DNA of 64,000 bases from Mortierella sp. BCC40632 (GCA_011634665.1 WAEK01000003.1:3049501-3113500), one strand, 5' to 3'; shown: positions 1 to 16,524, numbered from the stretch's first letter. The notes: generated by a model from the sequence alone, not told the origin. A program made the numbers and translations.

Positions 1-1783
1 AGGAGAAAGAACCAATACTAGACAGGAAAGATGACATGGGGGCAATTCATCCTCCTTTCTTTGTAGGAACCCTTCCTTCCCACCCCCCACCCCCTACTCG
101 GCTCATTCTCATGTTAACACAGCTGGACTCTTAATGGAATTCTTGGGATGAAATACTCCCAGACAGGGCTACTCCAGACGTACTAAGACAGTGGTAGAAC
201 ATTAAGTGAATGGCATCTACTGCACTCTTCTAGCTTCATGAGCAAATGTCGTTTACGTCTACGGACAAGAACACGCGTCCAATGTGTGTTCGTAGACTGC
301 ATAGGGAATTTTTGATGCACGGGCCATAAAAAATCATGTTTTCCCCTCGTATTCACATCTGAGTCTGATGGACAATGGTTTTCGGGGATTCTAATGTTGA
401 TGATGTTGCGCTAGAGAGGTTAATTGCAATGCCTTTTTGGATCCTGTTCCATCATCGTGCCATCCTAATATGCTTGACTGACTCCATGTAGAGAAAGAGT
501 GCTGGACTGGGCGGTCCAGAGCAAAGAGTGGATTAAGCTCGGCGAGGATTCTTTCACAAGTCACAGAGGTCCTGATTTTTTTTTTTTTCCTTCTTCCTTG
601 TCTCCTTGTGCATTCACCATCGTTTACAGATGCAACTACACAGCAATAAGCTCCTTTCTGGGTCACTTTCTTCTCATGTGGATCGGCAAAAATAAAATCT
701 TTTTTTTTTTTTTTTTTTTTTTGGATTTAACAACCTTCACTTATACTTATACATTTTTTTTTTTTTTTTTTGCGAGTCTCCGAGAATCCGGAAGCAGATA
801 TAAAACTCCTTTCTTCTGGTCCCTTACGTATGTCATTTCCTGTGCAGAGTGTGCTTGGATTTTCCCTACATCTTCCTTCTTCCATATGCTGATCTTTTGA
901 AAAAAAAAATACTCCAAAGGAAAGGACATGGTCAGAGGCAATATCCCATGACGAATCAACCTGATCAATCACTACGATTCCGGCGAGTATCCCTGCACCA
1001 CTAGGTGCCCATCCAGGCCGATGATGATGAGAGACAATGAGAGAGAGAGAAGGAGAGAGAGAAAAAAATACGACCTTTGACTGCCGTTGCGCTTTCTATC
1101 TCTTTCTCTCGCTCTCACGTATACAGTGTGCTGATGCGGACAAAAAAAAAATTATAGCAAGGCCGAATGGTCGCCGAGAAATGAGCTTCGCAGACGGCAA
1201 GATCAGTCCAGACTTGTCCAACACACAAGCCCGAAGCGCTTGCTTGCTAAAATCTGGGCAGTCGGATGGAATAAAGACGTACTTTAGCAAGCAAAACTCG
1301 ACAAATTCTTTTTTTTTTTTTTTTTTTCTCGGGTCAGTCCGACCTTTGCATATGTCTTTTTAGCACACGGATATCCCTCCATAGCCCATCCATAGTGCCA
1401 TTACACCAATATCCAGTTTTGAGAGCGCTAGCCAGCATCGCACGTCTTTCTTGCTCGCTCTCTCATTGTCCCTTTTTTTTTTTTTTTTTTTTTTTTTTTA
1501 CATCTTTGACCCGTTCATTCAATCCACCAGTACAATATTACCTTCATTGGAAAAAAAAAAAAAAAAAAAAAAGCATGAAGGATGTTTACTATCTATTTTG
1601 TACTTCTGGTACTATCTCAAGTTTATTCATTTCTGTCTTTGTAGATGAATCTCTAATACCAAAAGTAGCACCGTTCCTTGATTCGGTTGGCAGAGTGTTG
1701 ACATCAATCTCTAGAAGAGGAGTTATTCAGCGTTATCATCATCATCATCATCATCAACTTTCCAAGAACTGACCTTGAACACC
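1..1783. other. Upstream region of the GATA factor, no gene seen
   Basis: No reading frame here looks like protein. The stretch holds several poly-T and poly-A tracts (about 576, 700-722, 754-770, 1308-1327, 1472-1499, 1552-1572), a short GA tract at 1037-1064 and an ATC trinucleotide run at 1736-1755 just before the GATA-factor start. It probably contains the promoter and 5' leader of that gene. No RNA gene was recognised. Confidence 0.6.
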
Positions 1784-4700
1784 ATGGGCCGCTTCCGTCC
1801 CTGCAAACTGGGTCTATCAAAGATGACCGCCGCCAGAGACACAGCTCAAGAGAACAATCAACCAGAGCATGCTCTGGCTGCAGCTCGCATCGAAGACAAT
1901 ACCACAAAAGACAAATCAAATGTTGACCCGACCACCCATGAAAGAGCCAGAGAATCTCGATCACGGTCGCTTTCGCCTCCTAGTCGTTCGTCCACAACGG
2001 CGCGAGAGGGAACAGAGAACAAAGACGAGAGCGGCCAAGTCCAAGAATGGAATGACGTGGACAGTCTCGAAATAAGTGGTCAAGAGTATCCTGAGACCAG
2101 TCATATCAGCAAAGGCATAAGAGAGGAACGACATTCGGTAGTCAGGTTCGAATCCAAGTTGTCGACCTCCGTACCAGGCTCAGCTACCCCTTGGGTCCCA
2201 TCTAGCATGGCTCACCCCTCCTCAAACTCGGAGGAAGGTCGTTCAACTGCGGAATGGAGTGCCATGCCTTCAGCTTTGGATTCACACCCGCCGACGGCGA
2301 CGCTCTATAGCGAGAGTGGGGAATCCTTGTCATACCAGGAAGGACCCTCGCGCGAGCCAGTCTCATTGCTCTTGGCCTCACCAGTCAAACCTGCGCTCAA
2401 TCCAAAAGAACCACAGGAACGGTCTCCTTCTCCCTTGGAACTAGACCTACGGTACACTCAGGGCCTTGTCGGAGTGGGTGTTGGTGCTTCCTCAAAGCTT
2501 GCTTCACGACCTGTATCGCCTACGGCAAGACTACGATTGCGAGGCACTCCATCGGTCCTAGACATTGGCAACTTTAACACGCTCGTCACAGTATCCAGCA
2601 TGGCCTTGTCTAGTGCCAACACAAGCCTGCCATCGTTTACTCAAGGTGACGCCTGGTCGATAGTCTCAGGAACGAACGAGATGAACTCTCAGATCCAACC
2701 AGAGATCAAGTCTTTCCAACCGCATGTTGTGCGGGCCAATGTACCCACCCCCTTTGACCAACATCATCAAGAACCACAACAGAGTCAAGGGTTCATTTAC
2801 GGCTATGGGCATCCTCCACAAGCACATGTTGGCCTCGCCAACACTTCGTTGTTGCGTCCGGTTGCATCCTTTGAGACCGGAGCCTTGCCCCACGGAGCTC
2901 AGAACGTTGTCAACGATGCTCTTATCGCTGCCAGTAATGATGGCCATGGCTACTACATACCTGTCCAAGCGCATCGAGCTCTTTCTTATCCATATAAAAC
3001 TCACGGACACGAACAAGACCTTTGGTTTAAACAGACCTCATCCAGCAGTGGTATGTTTCGAACCACTAGAGTGTCACGTTTTGTTCAATGTTCCGATTGT
3101 CGACCTGTTGCTGGTATTGATGATGATTGATCTTTGATCTTAGGTCCAAGTTGGACGGGACGGTTCCTTGAACAACAACAGGCAACTGGGCATCAGACTA
3201 CTAGGCCTGGCCGTCGTTCTGCATTGCGGGTCAACAGCGACCCTGGTGCCACTAATAGAGGAAAGGGCTCAGGTGCCCTTGGGTCAGCCAATGTTACGAC
3301 CACAAACAAAAATTCGCTCGTTCGCAATGCTCCTTCAGATCCCGTCTCGGGGCTCAAAGTCCAGGATACTCAGAGATCGAACGAAAGCCCGGTTGACGCC
3401 TCTCTGTTACGTCATACAGCTTCAAGTAGCAAACATGGTGGAGGAGAACCGGGCTCGATTCAAGACCCAGACCCGAAGCAATGTGATAACTGTAAAACAA
3501 GAAGCACTCCAAGCTGGAGGCGTTGTCCCGAGGGACGTCGGCTGCTGTGCAATGCCTGTGGGTTATACATGAAGCTCCATGCTCGTCCACGACCGTTCAC
3601 GATCACAAAAGATGGGACAATCAAGATTCAGAGGTCGATCCCAGAGCATGCTCCTTGCTCAAACTGTCATACTCGAACGACACCGGTATGGAAAAAGGGG
3701 CCTCGAGGAGAACCCCTTTGTAATACCTGTGGGACTATCAGCAGACAGCAAATGCAAAATCACAAGAAGTTGAAGGGTAACCTCGAGATGCTCTCGGTGC
3801 CTGGACTTATGGATGTGACCCCAGGCTCGATTGTTGACTATCAGGTCTTGCCCCAACGCTTCCAGGGGTCCCACCTTGGCTTCGGGATGTCGGAAGAGGC
3901 AAACGATGACACTGGGTTTGTGCAAGGAGCCGGAGGAGCTATTTTTCCTTATTCAACCACAGTCTCCAGTTTTGATCGTGAAGGACTTCAGGCCTTCACT
4001 TCACAGCAACAGCCAAGGGTCCCCTGCGATGTAAATCGATCATACATGCAGGAGACCAACCGGTCGAGGAGAGCCTATTTACTGGATGCAACCGTGTCCA
4101 ATGCTCCTCTAGCTGAGCTTCATCCAGACTTTCAAGGGCCTTTGTATTCTTCTTATCCAGCCATCAGTCCACACTCTGAGCGGCCTTACTACATCGATGG
4201 CAGCGGTTCGACCCTTTATGATGTTGGATCGACCCCAAGCAGAATGTCGGATGACGGATCCATCCCGACCATGCCCTATTCGTATGAAATGCTTGTTCCG
4301 ACCTCAAGAATGCAATCAACTAGTCTAAGCGAGCAAGTCTATGCCTCGGAACTTTCTAGACCTGCACGATCGCTGAGGACAGATGAGCTGTATTCAATGC
4401 AAACCGAGACACCGTATACAAGTATTACTTATCCTGCTCCGGCTCTTCTCGGCATGGCCGAGGAAGCACAATGGGGGGTCTCGAGTGGACCAAGTGGACA
4501 GCCACGCGATCCTGGTCGAGTCCCATCTGGTGTCCACTCCACTCTGTCGCATACAGCATCCTACCCCACTGTATCCGATCCATATCTGAGCCATATTGTG
4601 GCAGTTGTTCAAATAGAGCAAGATTCATCCGATGAGAATGGTAAACAATCACCGTTGCATCCGACGAGTGTAGTGATCAAGAACCCGGATCCTGGTTTAT

Positions 4701-5753
4701 TTCAGGATCTGAGGCAACATCATTCACAACAGTATCCGCCGCAGCAGCAGGGGTTTGAACTCGAGTCCTTGACGAGCATGGAGCAAGATCGGCCAACTAA
4801 CCAACAGGACAATGGCGCGGTCTCGAAGCCAGTTGGTTCAACCAAAGTGAGCCATTCGAATCAAAAGGTAAATGACTGTATGGGTCTCAGAGTCGTTTCC
4901 GTTTTTATCGGGCCTCCCCACTAATATGTATTTTCGTATTCTCTAGGCACTAGACGAGTCTGTGGATACTACGCAGCGCATACTACCTTTACCTCCTACG
5001 CTCATGACCATTGCGTCCCAGACCGACCAAGAGACCCACCACTCGGAGGACAGACCGATGGATGATCCTTTTGAGAAATCAACCAACCAAGCGTCTCTCT
5101 CCCCCAAGATCAAGTCCAAAGTCGATCCAAATGTCAAAGAACGTGTCCTCTCCCCAACACGTCTTTGCTCTCTTGAAAACCCGAACGATGATTCCGTTCA
5201 TTTGAATCCACTAGGATCTAGTGGGTTTTACCACACTAGACTGTTGTCGGACGAGAATCGATTTGTCGAGAGCTTGACCCTTTCTCGAAGGACCTCTCCG
5301 ACGCCTAGTTTGACTTGGGCTGGATCTTTGAAAAGAAAGGCTGTGGAGGAGGATTTGAATGGATTGATTAACAGTAGTAGGACATCTGGTGATCAATATG
5401 AAAAGTTGTCCAGTCCAAGAAGAGAAGAAGAAGAAGGAGAGGAAAAGGATGACGGTGGTAACGGAAAGGGAGTAGCATGGAAGGAGAGGTCAGAGGGCCA
5501 TAGAAGAGGTCGCCATTGGACTGATTCTCATCCGGGAATGATCGAAGATAGGTCATTTTCGGATCCATTGGATCTGTTGGAGGAAGGAGAAGGAGGAGGA
5601 AGAGAAGGAGAGGAAGAGGAGGAGGAGACCATGGACCAAGAAAGAGAATTTGCGACTCGGAGACAATCCACGATTACAGGGAATAGTGAACGTTTGCGTC
5701 GAAGTGGGCGTCATGCTTCACGGACTGGTGGTGTACACCATCGGTCGTCTTGA
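1784..5753 (+). CDS. Two-finger GATA-type zinc-finger transcription factor
   Basis: Nuclear DNA-binding regulator; GATA factors bind (A/T)GATA(A/G) sites. Exons are 1784-3050, 3144-4867 and 4947-5753, giving 1265 aa. Both introns have GT-AG ends and keep the frame (intron 1 is 93 nt, intron 2 is phase 0). The start is the ATG at 1784 in a good context (ACCATGG). Finger 1 begins at residue 536 (CDNC, 18 residues, CNAC) and is followed by the basic GLYMKLHARPRP tail typical of a DNA-binding GATA finger. Finger 2 begins at residue 594 (CSNC, 17 residues, CNTC), but the usual LYxKxH segment after it is replaced by TISRQQ, so it may bind DNA weakly. The rest is low-complexity and probably disordered: Ser/Pro-rich N-terminus, Gln-rich stretch near 4720-4760, Glu/Gly-rich C-terminus. 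In fungi such factors control nitrogen, light or iron responses; the sequence does not say which. Confidence 0.9.
3051..3143 (+). other. Intron 1 of the GATA factor
   Basis: The intron starts GTATGT and ends TTAG. It is 93 nt, a multiple of three, but contains an in-frame stop, so retention would truncate the protein just ahead of the zinc fingers. This is a possible point of regulation, though nothing shows that it is used. Confidence 0.8.
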
Positions 5754-6355
5754 GTGATTGGGTGGACATTTTTTTTTGTTGTTGCTTTAGTCATTAGTAC
5801 CACCTTTTCATTTCTTTTTCTTGCACCTTGGGCTTTTTTTTTTTTAGCTCATTAAACCCAGTTCATTCAACCAACCTATCCACGTATTGGCCCTAAAAAA
5901 CACGAAACGAAAAACACGAAACGAAACGAAATAGAGGGAGAAAGGGATGCTTAATTTCATTTAATGGTCCTTTGTTTTTCTCACGGTATTCAAAAATAGG
6001 AGAATAGATTGAAAGAAAAAGATCCTGGTATATGGACAAAGTCGTAGGCTATTTTTTTTTTTTTTTTTTTTTTTTTTTCTCTCTTCTCCTTCGCTCTCTC
6101 TACATTCATTTCTTTCATCCTCTTTTCTCTTGGTTCTCGTGGCGTCAATCCAAAGGCAAGTTCCAAGTCCGTCGTGTGTGTATGTGTTTTTTTCTTTTTC
6201 TTTCTTTCTCTATCAATCTCTAGGTTCCTTCTAGTTCCTGCCTAGGATGTGGTAAATCAGCTTGGTAACAAACGGTGAAAGAACCTGTTCCTCTTGTTGG
6301 TAAAAGGACTAGTTATTGACCATGTATGCGTGACGAGGGGTGGGGGTGGGGGTGG
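5754..6355. other. Convergent intergenic region
   Basis: This is the shared 3' region between the GATA factor (+) and the TMEM135-like gene (-). It contains poly-T runs (5770-5776, 5836-5845, 6051-6078), a short repeat of ACACGAAACGAAA near 5898-5930 and G-rich GGGTGGGGGTGGGGG at 6339-6353. No coding signal is seen. Confidence 0.6.
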
Positions 6356-9332
6356 TTAAAGAAAAGTAAGAGACTGTGTTAATAACCATTCCAGAAGAAT
6401 AATGTCACATTAAAATTGCGGACGAAAACAAGATTTTTTTTTTTTTTTTTTTTTTTACCATGATGAGCGACATGGCGGACGAAAACATGAGGACCTCCCA
6501 ATGTTTCACTCCCTTGACCCAGTTCTTTTGATACAAAATCTTGTACAAACTTTCGGCAGCCTTGGGAAGAACATACATGGCCAATTCTGCTCGACGACTT
6601 TCTTGCTCGACCATGATGGCAGAAGCAGAACAGGTCACACCAAAAAGCCAATAAAGGTACTTGTTATTGCCACGCACCCATCCATCCTTGACTAGGTTTC
6701 GATGGAAACAAATCTGAGATTGGTAAACAGCCACAAAGACGGCCAAAAAGACCGAGGATCGCAATGTGTTGAACGATGTCCTGGATAGGACATTGACAGG
6801 GCTAAGTAAAAAAGTGGATACATCGGTAAACGAGGATAGAGCGGCTGGAGGGTTAGTATATTGCATTGATCCTATTCTTTTCTTTTTCTTTTCCTTTTCT
6901 TTCTTTCTTCACTTAAATGGCCCAAACCCTAGCACTCGTTTTTCTCACAGACAAACACACTTACTCTGCCAACAGTCGTTTCATCCGGAGAACCACGAGA
7001 GGGACAAAGTTCAAGGTCGCATAAACAGGCAAGATATTCCTGGTCACCTGGTAGAACCGCTCCACGTTGTTGTAGGTACACGAATCATACGATGGATGAA
7101 GGACTGCACAGGGGATAATGTCTGTAAACTCGGTCAACTTGGAAGCCGTTTCGATGGCCTTGGGTGTGGGTCGGAATCGTTTTACCATTGCCTGGACCTG
7201 ACTCACATCCACAGGGAAGCCTCGAACACGTGCCCGGTTAAAGGCCAATGCCTCGACGGGAACTCGTGCCGTGTTCACCATGAATTTGAGGTACTCTGGA
7301 GGAATAGATTCCGGTTGCATCTATTCAGGGCATGAGGAGAAAGTGTGTGTGCGTGTGTGTGAGAGAAAAATTTAATGTATATAGTTGGGGAACAACGACA
7401 TTGGCATGACCAAGTAATGAGGAAAAAAAGTAAAAGATCGAGAGTTTTCTTTGGACATACCGTGTAAGCGTACAGAACCTGACCACAGGCAAGTGCAAAG
7501 AGAGCAGCATCACCATATCGGAACGAGAACACTCCACGGTGCTTTCCTGCATTGTAAACACCCTGTCCAGCTCTAGAGTCAGGGTTAACCCATCCAGTCA
7601 ATAAGGAATAAAGATTTTGTTTTTTGGAGGTGGGTTAGTTGGCTGGCGTTCCGTATTGGGTAGAGAAAATGATAAAAATGATGGAGAGTCCGAGGGGAGA
7701 AATAGTAATAATCATCAAAAACTCCTTGTTTGTCCATGCACCGTCCTTTGTTGCTGTGTCGGATCGGCTCCTTGGTCTTTGGTCCTTTTTTTTTTTTTTT
7801 TCTGCTGCTACTCCATATTCCTGTTCCTGTTCCTGTTCCTGTTCCTCTGTTGTGCTAGAGTCTTCAACGGTTAATTGTCATCGAGTAACGAGGAGGAGGA
7901 GGAGGAGAAAACAAGGCAATTACCGAACAAACATCTGTTGAGCAAAAGTCACTCGTCGCTCTTTGCTTTCAATCAGAATCGCTAGACCCGCAATAGCACC
8001 TATAACCAAAATAAAAGAAGTTGAACACAACAACAACAACGACAACGCCAACAGTAACAAAAAAAAAAAAAATCTGGTGAGAAGCATAGATCGTGACACA
8101 GACAAGCCTTTGAGCCGAAAAAAAAGGAGGAATCATCCTCTAGTGCAAATGAACCTTGTTCCTTTCTCCCCAACCTCGGCTCCTGTCCCCCCCCCAGTTC
8201 TCCGATCCGATGTCATAAAGACAAAAAAGAGAGATGCCCAGAGGAGGAAAGGGAAGGAAAGGGAGAAGAAGATGGAGAAGCAGGTAGAAAGAACGAGGCA
8301 TTACCTGCGATAGCTCCGTTGATCCGATCATCCTTGCCTCTGTAGAGCTTTAGTGCATTATTGACAAACTTCCATAAGAATGAGAACACACTAAAGAACG
8401 ATCCAAATCGCACTGCATCCATGCCAAAGAACGACTCTTTGAAAATCTGCGCAAACGATCCTCTGCAAAGCAGGAGAGAGAGAGAGAGAGAAAAGAGAAA
8501 AGAAAAGGTGAGCAAGAGAATAAGAGAGAGATAGAGATCTACAAAAAAAAAAGACTTTCTCTGCTGCGACGTACTTTCCCTTCATGAGCTTCAACATGCC
8601 CAGACAGAGATTCACCAAGGCCTTCATCCCGTAAGTGACGCCTCCAGAACCTATGACACCATTTGGAGGAGTGGGGGAGTGGAAACAGAGGAGAGAACAG
8701 GTTAACCAAAGAAGAAAGACACACCCGATCTGGCTCTTTCTTGTCTTTTTGCTTTTCCAGTTTTTCTCTTTCTTTCATTCATCTTTCTTTTTCTTTTTCT
8801 TTTTCGGGCACTTACGGATGGCCCCTAGTAGGGCATGCTTGAAAACACCTTGGTAGGTACTACAGTTGGCAGACAAATGAGGGATCGAGACTCCCGTCTT
8901 GTAATTCTTACTCCTCTGGGCCGCTTCTTTCCCTTCTGCAGTCCGGAAACCCTTGGGTCGTTTACCATCGGGCCATTCGGCTTTGTGCGAGTACAACGAT
9001 GACAATTGACGGGAGCGACTGGGTCGTTTGGTGGAGGGGATTGAAGAAGAAGGACTGGGTCCATTTTTGGTCTGGGGAGTCGCAACGGAACCTTTGTTGG
9101 TACCGTTGGCCGATCCGTTTGGATGGGTCGAGTGAGCAGTCGAAGGCTTGGGCATAGATGGGGTCGTTTCAGTGTCCGAGGAAGAAGAAGAAGAAGAGGA
9201 AGAAGAAGAGGCGGCCGAGAGGAAGTGGTCTTGGTCGACACTGTTGTGGAGACTGTTGCTGCTGTTGTGGTTGACCGAGACAAAGGACGAGTCGAGCGAG
9301 TCGGCAGCAGGGTGTTCAGAGGAGGACGACAT
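6356..9332 (-). CDS. TMEM135-like (PMP52 family) integral membrane protein
   Basis: Homologue of TMEM135/PMP52, a multi-pass protein of peroxisomes and mitochondria linked to organelle dynamics and fatty-acid metabolism. Exons on the minus strand: 9332-8816, 8650-8575, 8462-8305, 7999-7924, about 7642-7461, 7320-6965, 6801-6459 and a doubtful last exon 6373-6356. After a Ser-rich N-terminus of about 120 residues comes the cysteine-containing N-domain (CSTYQGVFKHALLGAIR), then hydrophobic segments with GAIAGAIAGLAILIE. The C-terminal part carries HPSYDSCTYNNVERFYQV and the family signature RRAELAMYVLPKAAESLYK. All junctions keep frame except exon 4 to exon 5: the only AG acceptor (7644-7643) leaves the frame off by one base, with an A6/A4 tract (7614-7626) in between. 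About 574 aa if one base is discounted. Family assignment is firm; the exon 5 start and the C-terminus are not. Confidence 0.78.
7815..7845 (+). repeat. TTCCTG hexanucleotide repeat in an intron
   Basis: About five tandem copies of TTCCTG lie in intron 4 of the TMEM135-like gene, directly after a poly-T run (7785-7801). Confidence 0.8.
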
Positions 9333-9506
9333 TGGCTGCAGGAAGTGAGAGGAAGGAGTGTGGAAGACGAGGAGGGGGAGAGTGGAGAGAGAGAGAAAGG
9401 TGTACCCACACCAATGCAGCTGCTACTGGTGGAACTGGGCGAGAGGTATGCGACGTAGCACAGAACAGAAGGCGACTGTGGAGAGTGGAGAGAGGCGGAG
9501 AAAAGG

Positions 9507-9541
<35 letters not shown>

Positions 9542-10628
9542 GAGGAGAAGAGAAAGAAGAAGAGAAAAGAGAATGGAGATGCAAATCAGCCATGCGCCCT
9601 ATAAAGGATCAGACGCCGACATGAACCGCAACCAACCAACCACCAGGCCAACATTGTAGCATCGCATAACTCTCTCTTCTTCTCTTTCCACTCCGCCGCC
9701 TCCCGACCATGTGCTGCCCAATGCAAAATGCCAGGAGGGCGAATGCCTCACTTCTTCTCCTTGGACTGATGCCAAGATCGTCCCTGTGCACTTTAGACTA
9801 GTCCTAGTGGCCAAGAGACTCTCTTAGCGGCCATGGCTTTCTCTTCTCTGAATGTGGAGAAAGCCGAGCCCTAGTTTGTCGCTTCAGGCTGTTTGGTTGG
9901 CCTGTTAGCTCTCTTTTTTCTCTCACTTTCTCGCGCGCTGTCCACTGCCCACGGCCCACGGGTGGAGAAGCAGCAACGTCGAGGGTACGTGGTGTGGAGA
10001 AGAAAAGAGGAGAGAGAGAGAGAGAGAGAATGAGTGAGTGAGGAGAGTGAAAATCCTATTCCAAATACGAAATGTGCTCTCCGTCCCCAACAAAAAAAAA
10101 TTAACCGTCCCCTCTCCTTCTCTTACTGCTGTAGGTCCTGTCTGTCGGTCCTCTGTCCTCGGCTCCGACTAGCCATCGCCCGGCCCTTTGGGCTCGGCCC
10201 TTCACATGCCCACAAATCCGGCTACTTTTTTATAATACCGGTTTTGAATCTCTCTTTCCTTTTCTTCTCTTTCTCTCTCCCTCTCTCCCCCCCTCTGGCC
10301 TTGGCAAGGGAGAGAAGGCAAACATACCACGGACCACTGCTTCTCCGTTCATTAAAAAACGAGCCTTTTACTTTTTGCCCAACTCCTCCTCCTCTCCGAT
10401 CTCTTTTTTGTAAATGTATACTCATTGGCTGCATATCCACGTGTTCCGCTAATCACCCTTTCTACACATTTCCTACCCCTACTCCTTCCGGAGATTACGC
10501 GTCTTGGCCAGACTTGGCACTTTTTTTTTTTTGTTGTGGTTATTGTTTGTTTGTTTGTTTCCGACTGACTAACTATCTCACAGCTCTTGGCCAAGTTTTT
10601 TCTCATCAATCGTATAAGTTTAAGTTTT

Positions 10629-10666
<38 letters not shown>

Positions 10667-10684
10667 TGCTTCTTTTTTTTCTTC
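9333..10684. other. Upstream region of TMEM135-like gene and 3' region of cullin
   Basis: The region directly before the TMEM135-like start is CT-rich on the sense strand (GA tract on + at 9503-9560 and 10010-10030). Further left it is T-rich, with a 35-base poly-T at 10631-10665 immediately past the cullin stop. A long open frame at 10034-10954 (+) is made of low-complexity sequence and cullin antisense and is not a gene. Confidence 0.55.
10631..10665 (+). repeat. Poly-T tract of 35 bases
   Basis: An uninterrupted T run lies 20 bases beyond the cullin stop codon, in its 3' UTR on the minus strand. It is one of the longest homopolymers in the window. Confidence 0.9.
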
Positions 10685-14758
<4,074 letters not shown>

Positions 14759-14877
14759 GATGTTAATGTCGTTGTGAGTGTTGCTGGCTAAGTAGGATCG
14801 GTTTTTTTTTTTTTGGACTTTGAGGAACGCGCGTCAAGGAAAAAAGAGGGGAGAGATGTTTCTGTGAGGCTGTGTGT

Positions 14878-14915
<38 letters not shown>

Positions 14916-15389
14916 AGAGAGAGAGAGAGTGGGCGAGGAGAGGAAGGCGAAGACCAAATTAATCACGTGTACTACATGGACTGCTTTTAACTTGCTCCCC
15001 TTTCTCTTGTGAGAGCTGTAACGCACCATGCTGTATGTCAATTAATTGAGGAACCTTTGCTGCACAAGTTGTTGTCAAAGAAGGATCGACTATGCTGTAA
15101 CATATGCTGCAAATGTTCTGTGCCTAGCTCTCATTTTTTTTTTATAAATATTTATTTATATATATTATTTTGAAAGCACTCCTGTCCATTCAATGGTCTA
15201 AAAGATGATCTGTATCTCTTTATCGTGTTCAGCATTCTGGTATTCGCTATGATGGACCTGGGCTACTGAGTCTGGCTCAATCAAAGTAGCCAGGCTCCCA
15301 TGGACTTTTTGGTGTTTCCTTTAGGATTTATCTAGAGTCGCGTACCCAAAGGTTTTGGTGTAAGAAGAGGAGATAGGAGGAGGGGAGGG
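14759..15389. other. Cullin upstream region
   Basis: This stretch is the upstream region of the cullin gene. It holds a GA tract on + at 14880-14930 (CT on the cullin sense strand) and an AT-rich block at 15134-15172. No coding sequence is seen apart from the candidate small gene that begins at its right edge. Confidence 0.5.
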
Positions 15390-15756
15390 TTACATCATGG
15401 CACAGCCACCGACCGCAACGGCCATTTCGGACTTTTGCTCTTGCAATTTTTCCGCCTGTGGGACTCGGAGCGACGACTAGCGAGGTTTGACTCTGTTGAT
15501 TTGAGCATTGGTCCCCTGACCTAATCGGTCTTGTCCAGCACAAGACAAGACACAAAAAAAAGAGAGACTCCCTGCGCGCTTACCCTTCCTTCCTCGATAC
15601 TCTTTGTTTTGTAGCGCCATTTTGGATCTGTCCACCTGGCGCAATCTCTTGCCATACTCTCACAGAGCGGGTTCCTGTCTTGACCGACGCGCCTGCAGAC
15701 GTGTCTCCACTCTTTGCTAACAGCCAGGTTCTCCGTGTATCGCTCTTGAGTCTGCA
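15390..15756 (-). CDS. Candidate small cysteine-containing protein, partial model
   Basis: Not recognised. Two exons fit together on the minus strand. One at 15756-15584 has a pyrimidine-rich stretch and TAG acceptor in front and a GTAAGC donor behind. The other starts at 15476 or 15455 and ends at the TAA at 15392-15390. The first encodes a polar helical-looking segment with KEWRHVCRRVGQDRNPLCE and RDCARWTDPKWRYK; the second ends EKLQEQKSEMAVAVGGCAMM. The composition is protein-like in an otherwise CT-rich region, and both acceptor choices keep frame. The first exon enters in phase 1, so an upstream exon with the ATG is missing from the model; possible ATGs lie between 15990 and 16130. Four cysteines spread over about 80 residues do not match a family I can name. 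It may be a chance open stretch. Confidence 0.4.
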
Positions 15757-16524
15757 CTAGTTGAGGAGGCGAAGGAAGGCTTTTTTGTTTAGAGAGAGTT
15801 AGTTGACCCACAGGGTTGTTTCTTTGAGGGGAGAGAGAAAGAGAGAAAGAGAGAAAGAGTGAGTGAGTGAGAGAGTGATAACAGCTGGAACTCTCCAGAT
15901 CATGAAAAAGATCCCGTGGTAATGGTCCAGAGATGGTGGGCAGATGGAAGGAGAAGGCGAGGAGGAAAGAGTCCCTTTCCCCGCTCCTTGTGTCCATGAG
16001 GGCAGGCGGAGGCAGCTGCAGCAGAGGGGCGGAGCAAGCAATGAAGTGGAGTGGAGTGAGGAGTGGGACCATGTCCAGTCCGCTGTCTTGGATCGCATCT
16101 CTCAATGGACGTTTCTCTCGTTTCCATGGAGACTGCGTGTCCTTGTGGGCTATTTGCTCGACTCGTCTCTCTCTCTCTCTCTCTCTCTTTTTGTCTGTGT
16201 GGTCGTCACTCTTTTTTTTTTTTTTTTTTTTTTTTTTTCTTTTCTCTTCTTTTCTTTTCTTTTTCTCATATAACCCTGCAAGGTGTTTCATTTCCCTCTT
16301 GTTTCCTCATTCCATACCTCATCCTTACCCGCTCTCGTTTCGTCGCATTACTGCACCACGCCAGCCAATCTCTCTCTTTCTCTCTCTCTCTCTCTCCCCT
16401 TCTTCATTTTTCTTTTTCTTTTTCCTTCTCTTTTTTACACCCTTTCTTCGCAACCTCTCATTCGGATTCGTCTCCTCACCACCCGCCAACACACCACGGA
16501 CATTTGTGTCTGTGTCCGCATTGC
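15757..16524. other. Upstream region of the ABC transporter
   Basis: Pyrimidine-rich on the + strand, with CT runs at 16162-16190 and 16371-16397 and a poly-T at 16211-16239. This is consistent with a promoter and 5' leader for the ABC transporter that starts at 16525. A long minus-strand open frame covering it is low-complexity. Confidence 0.5.

Noticed and set aside
1775..1783. Start three codons upstream of the GATA-factor ATG
   Set aside because: It would use TTG. The ATG at 1784 has a good eukaryotic context.
15521..16291. 256-codon minus-strand open frame as one exon
   Set aside because: Most of it is CT/GA-repeat translation. Only the part at 15584-15756 looks like protein, and it has its own acceptor site.
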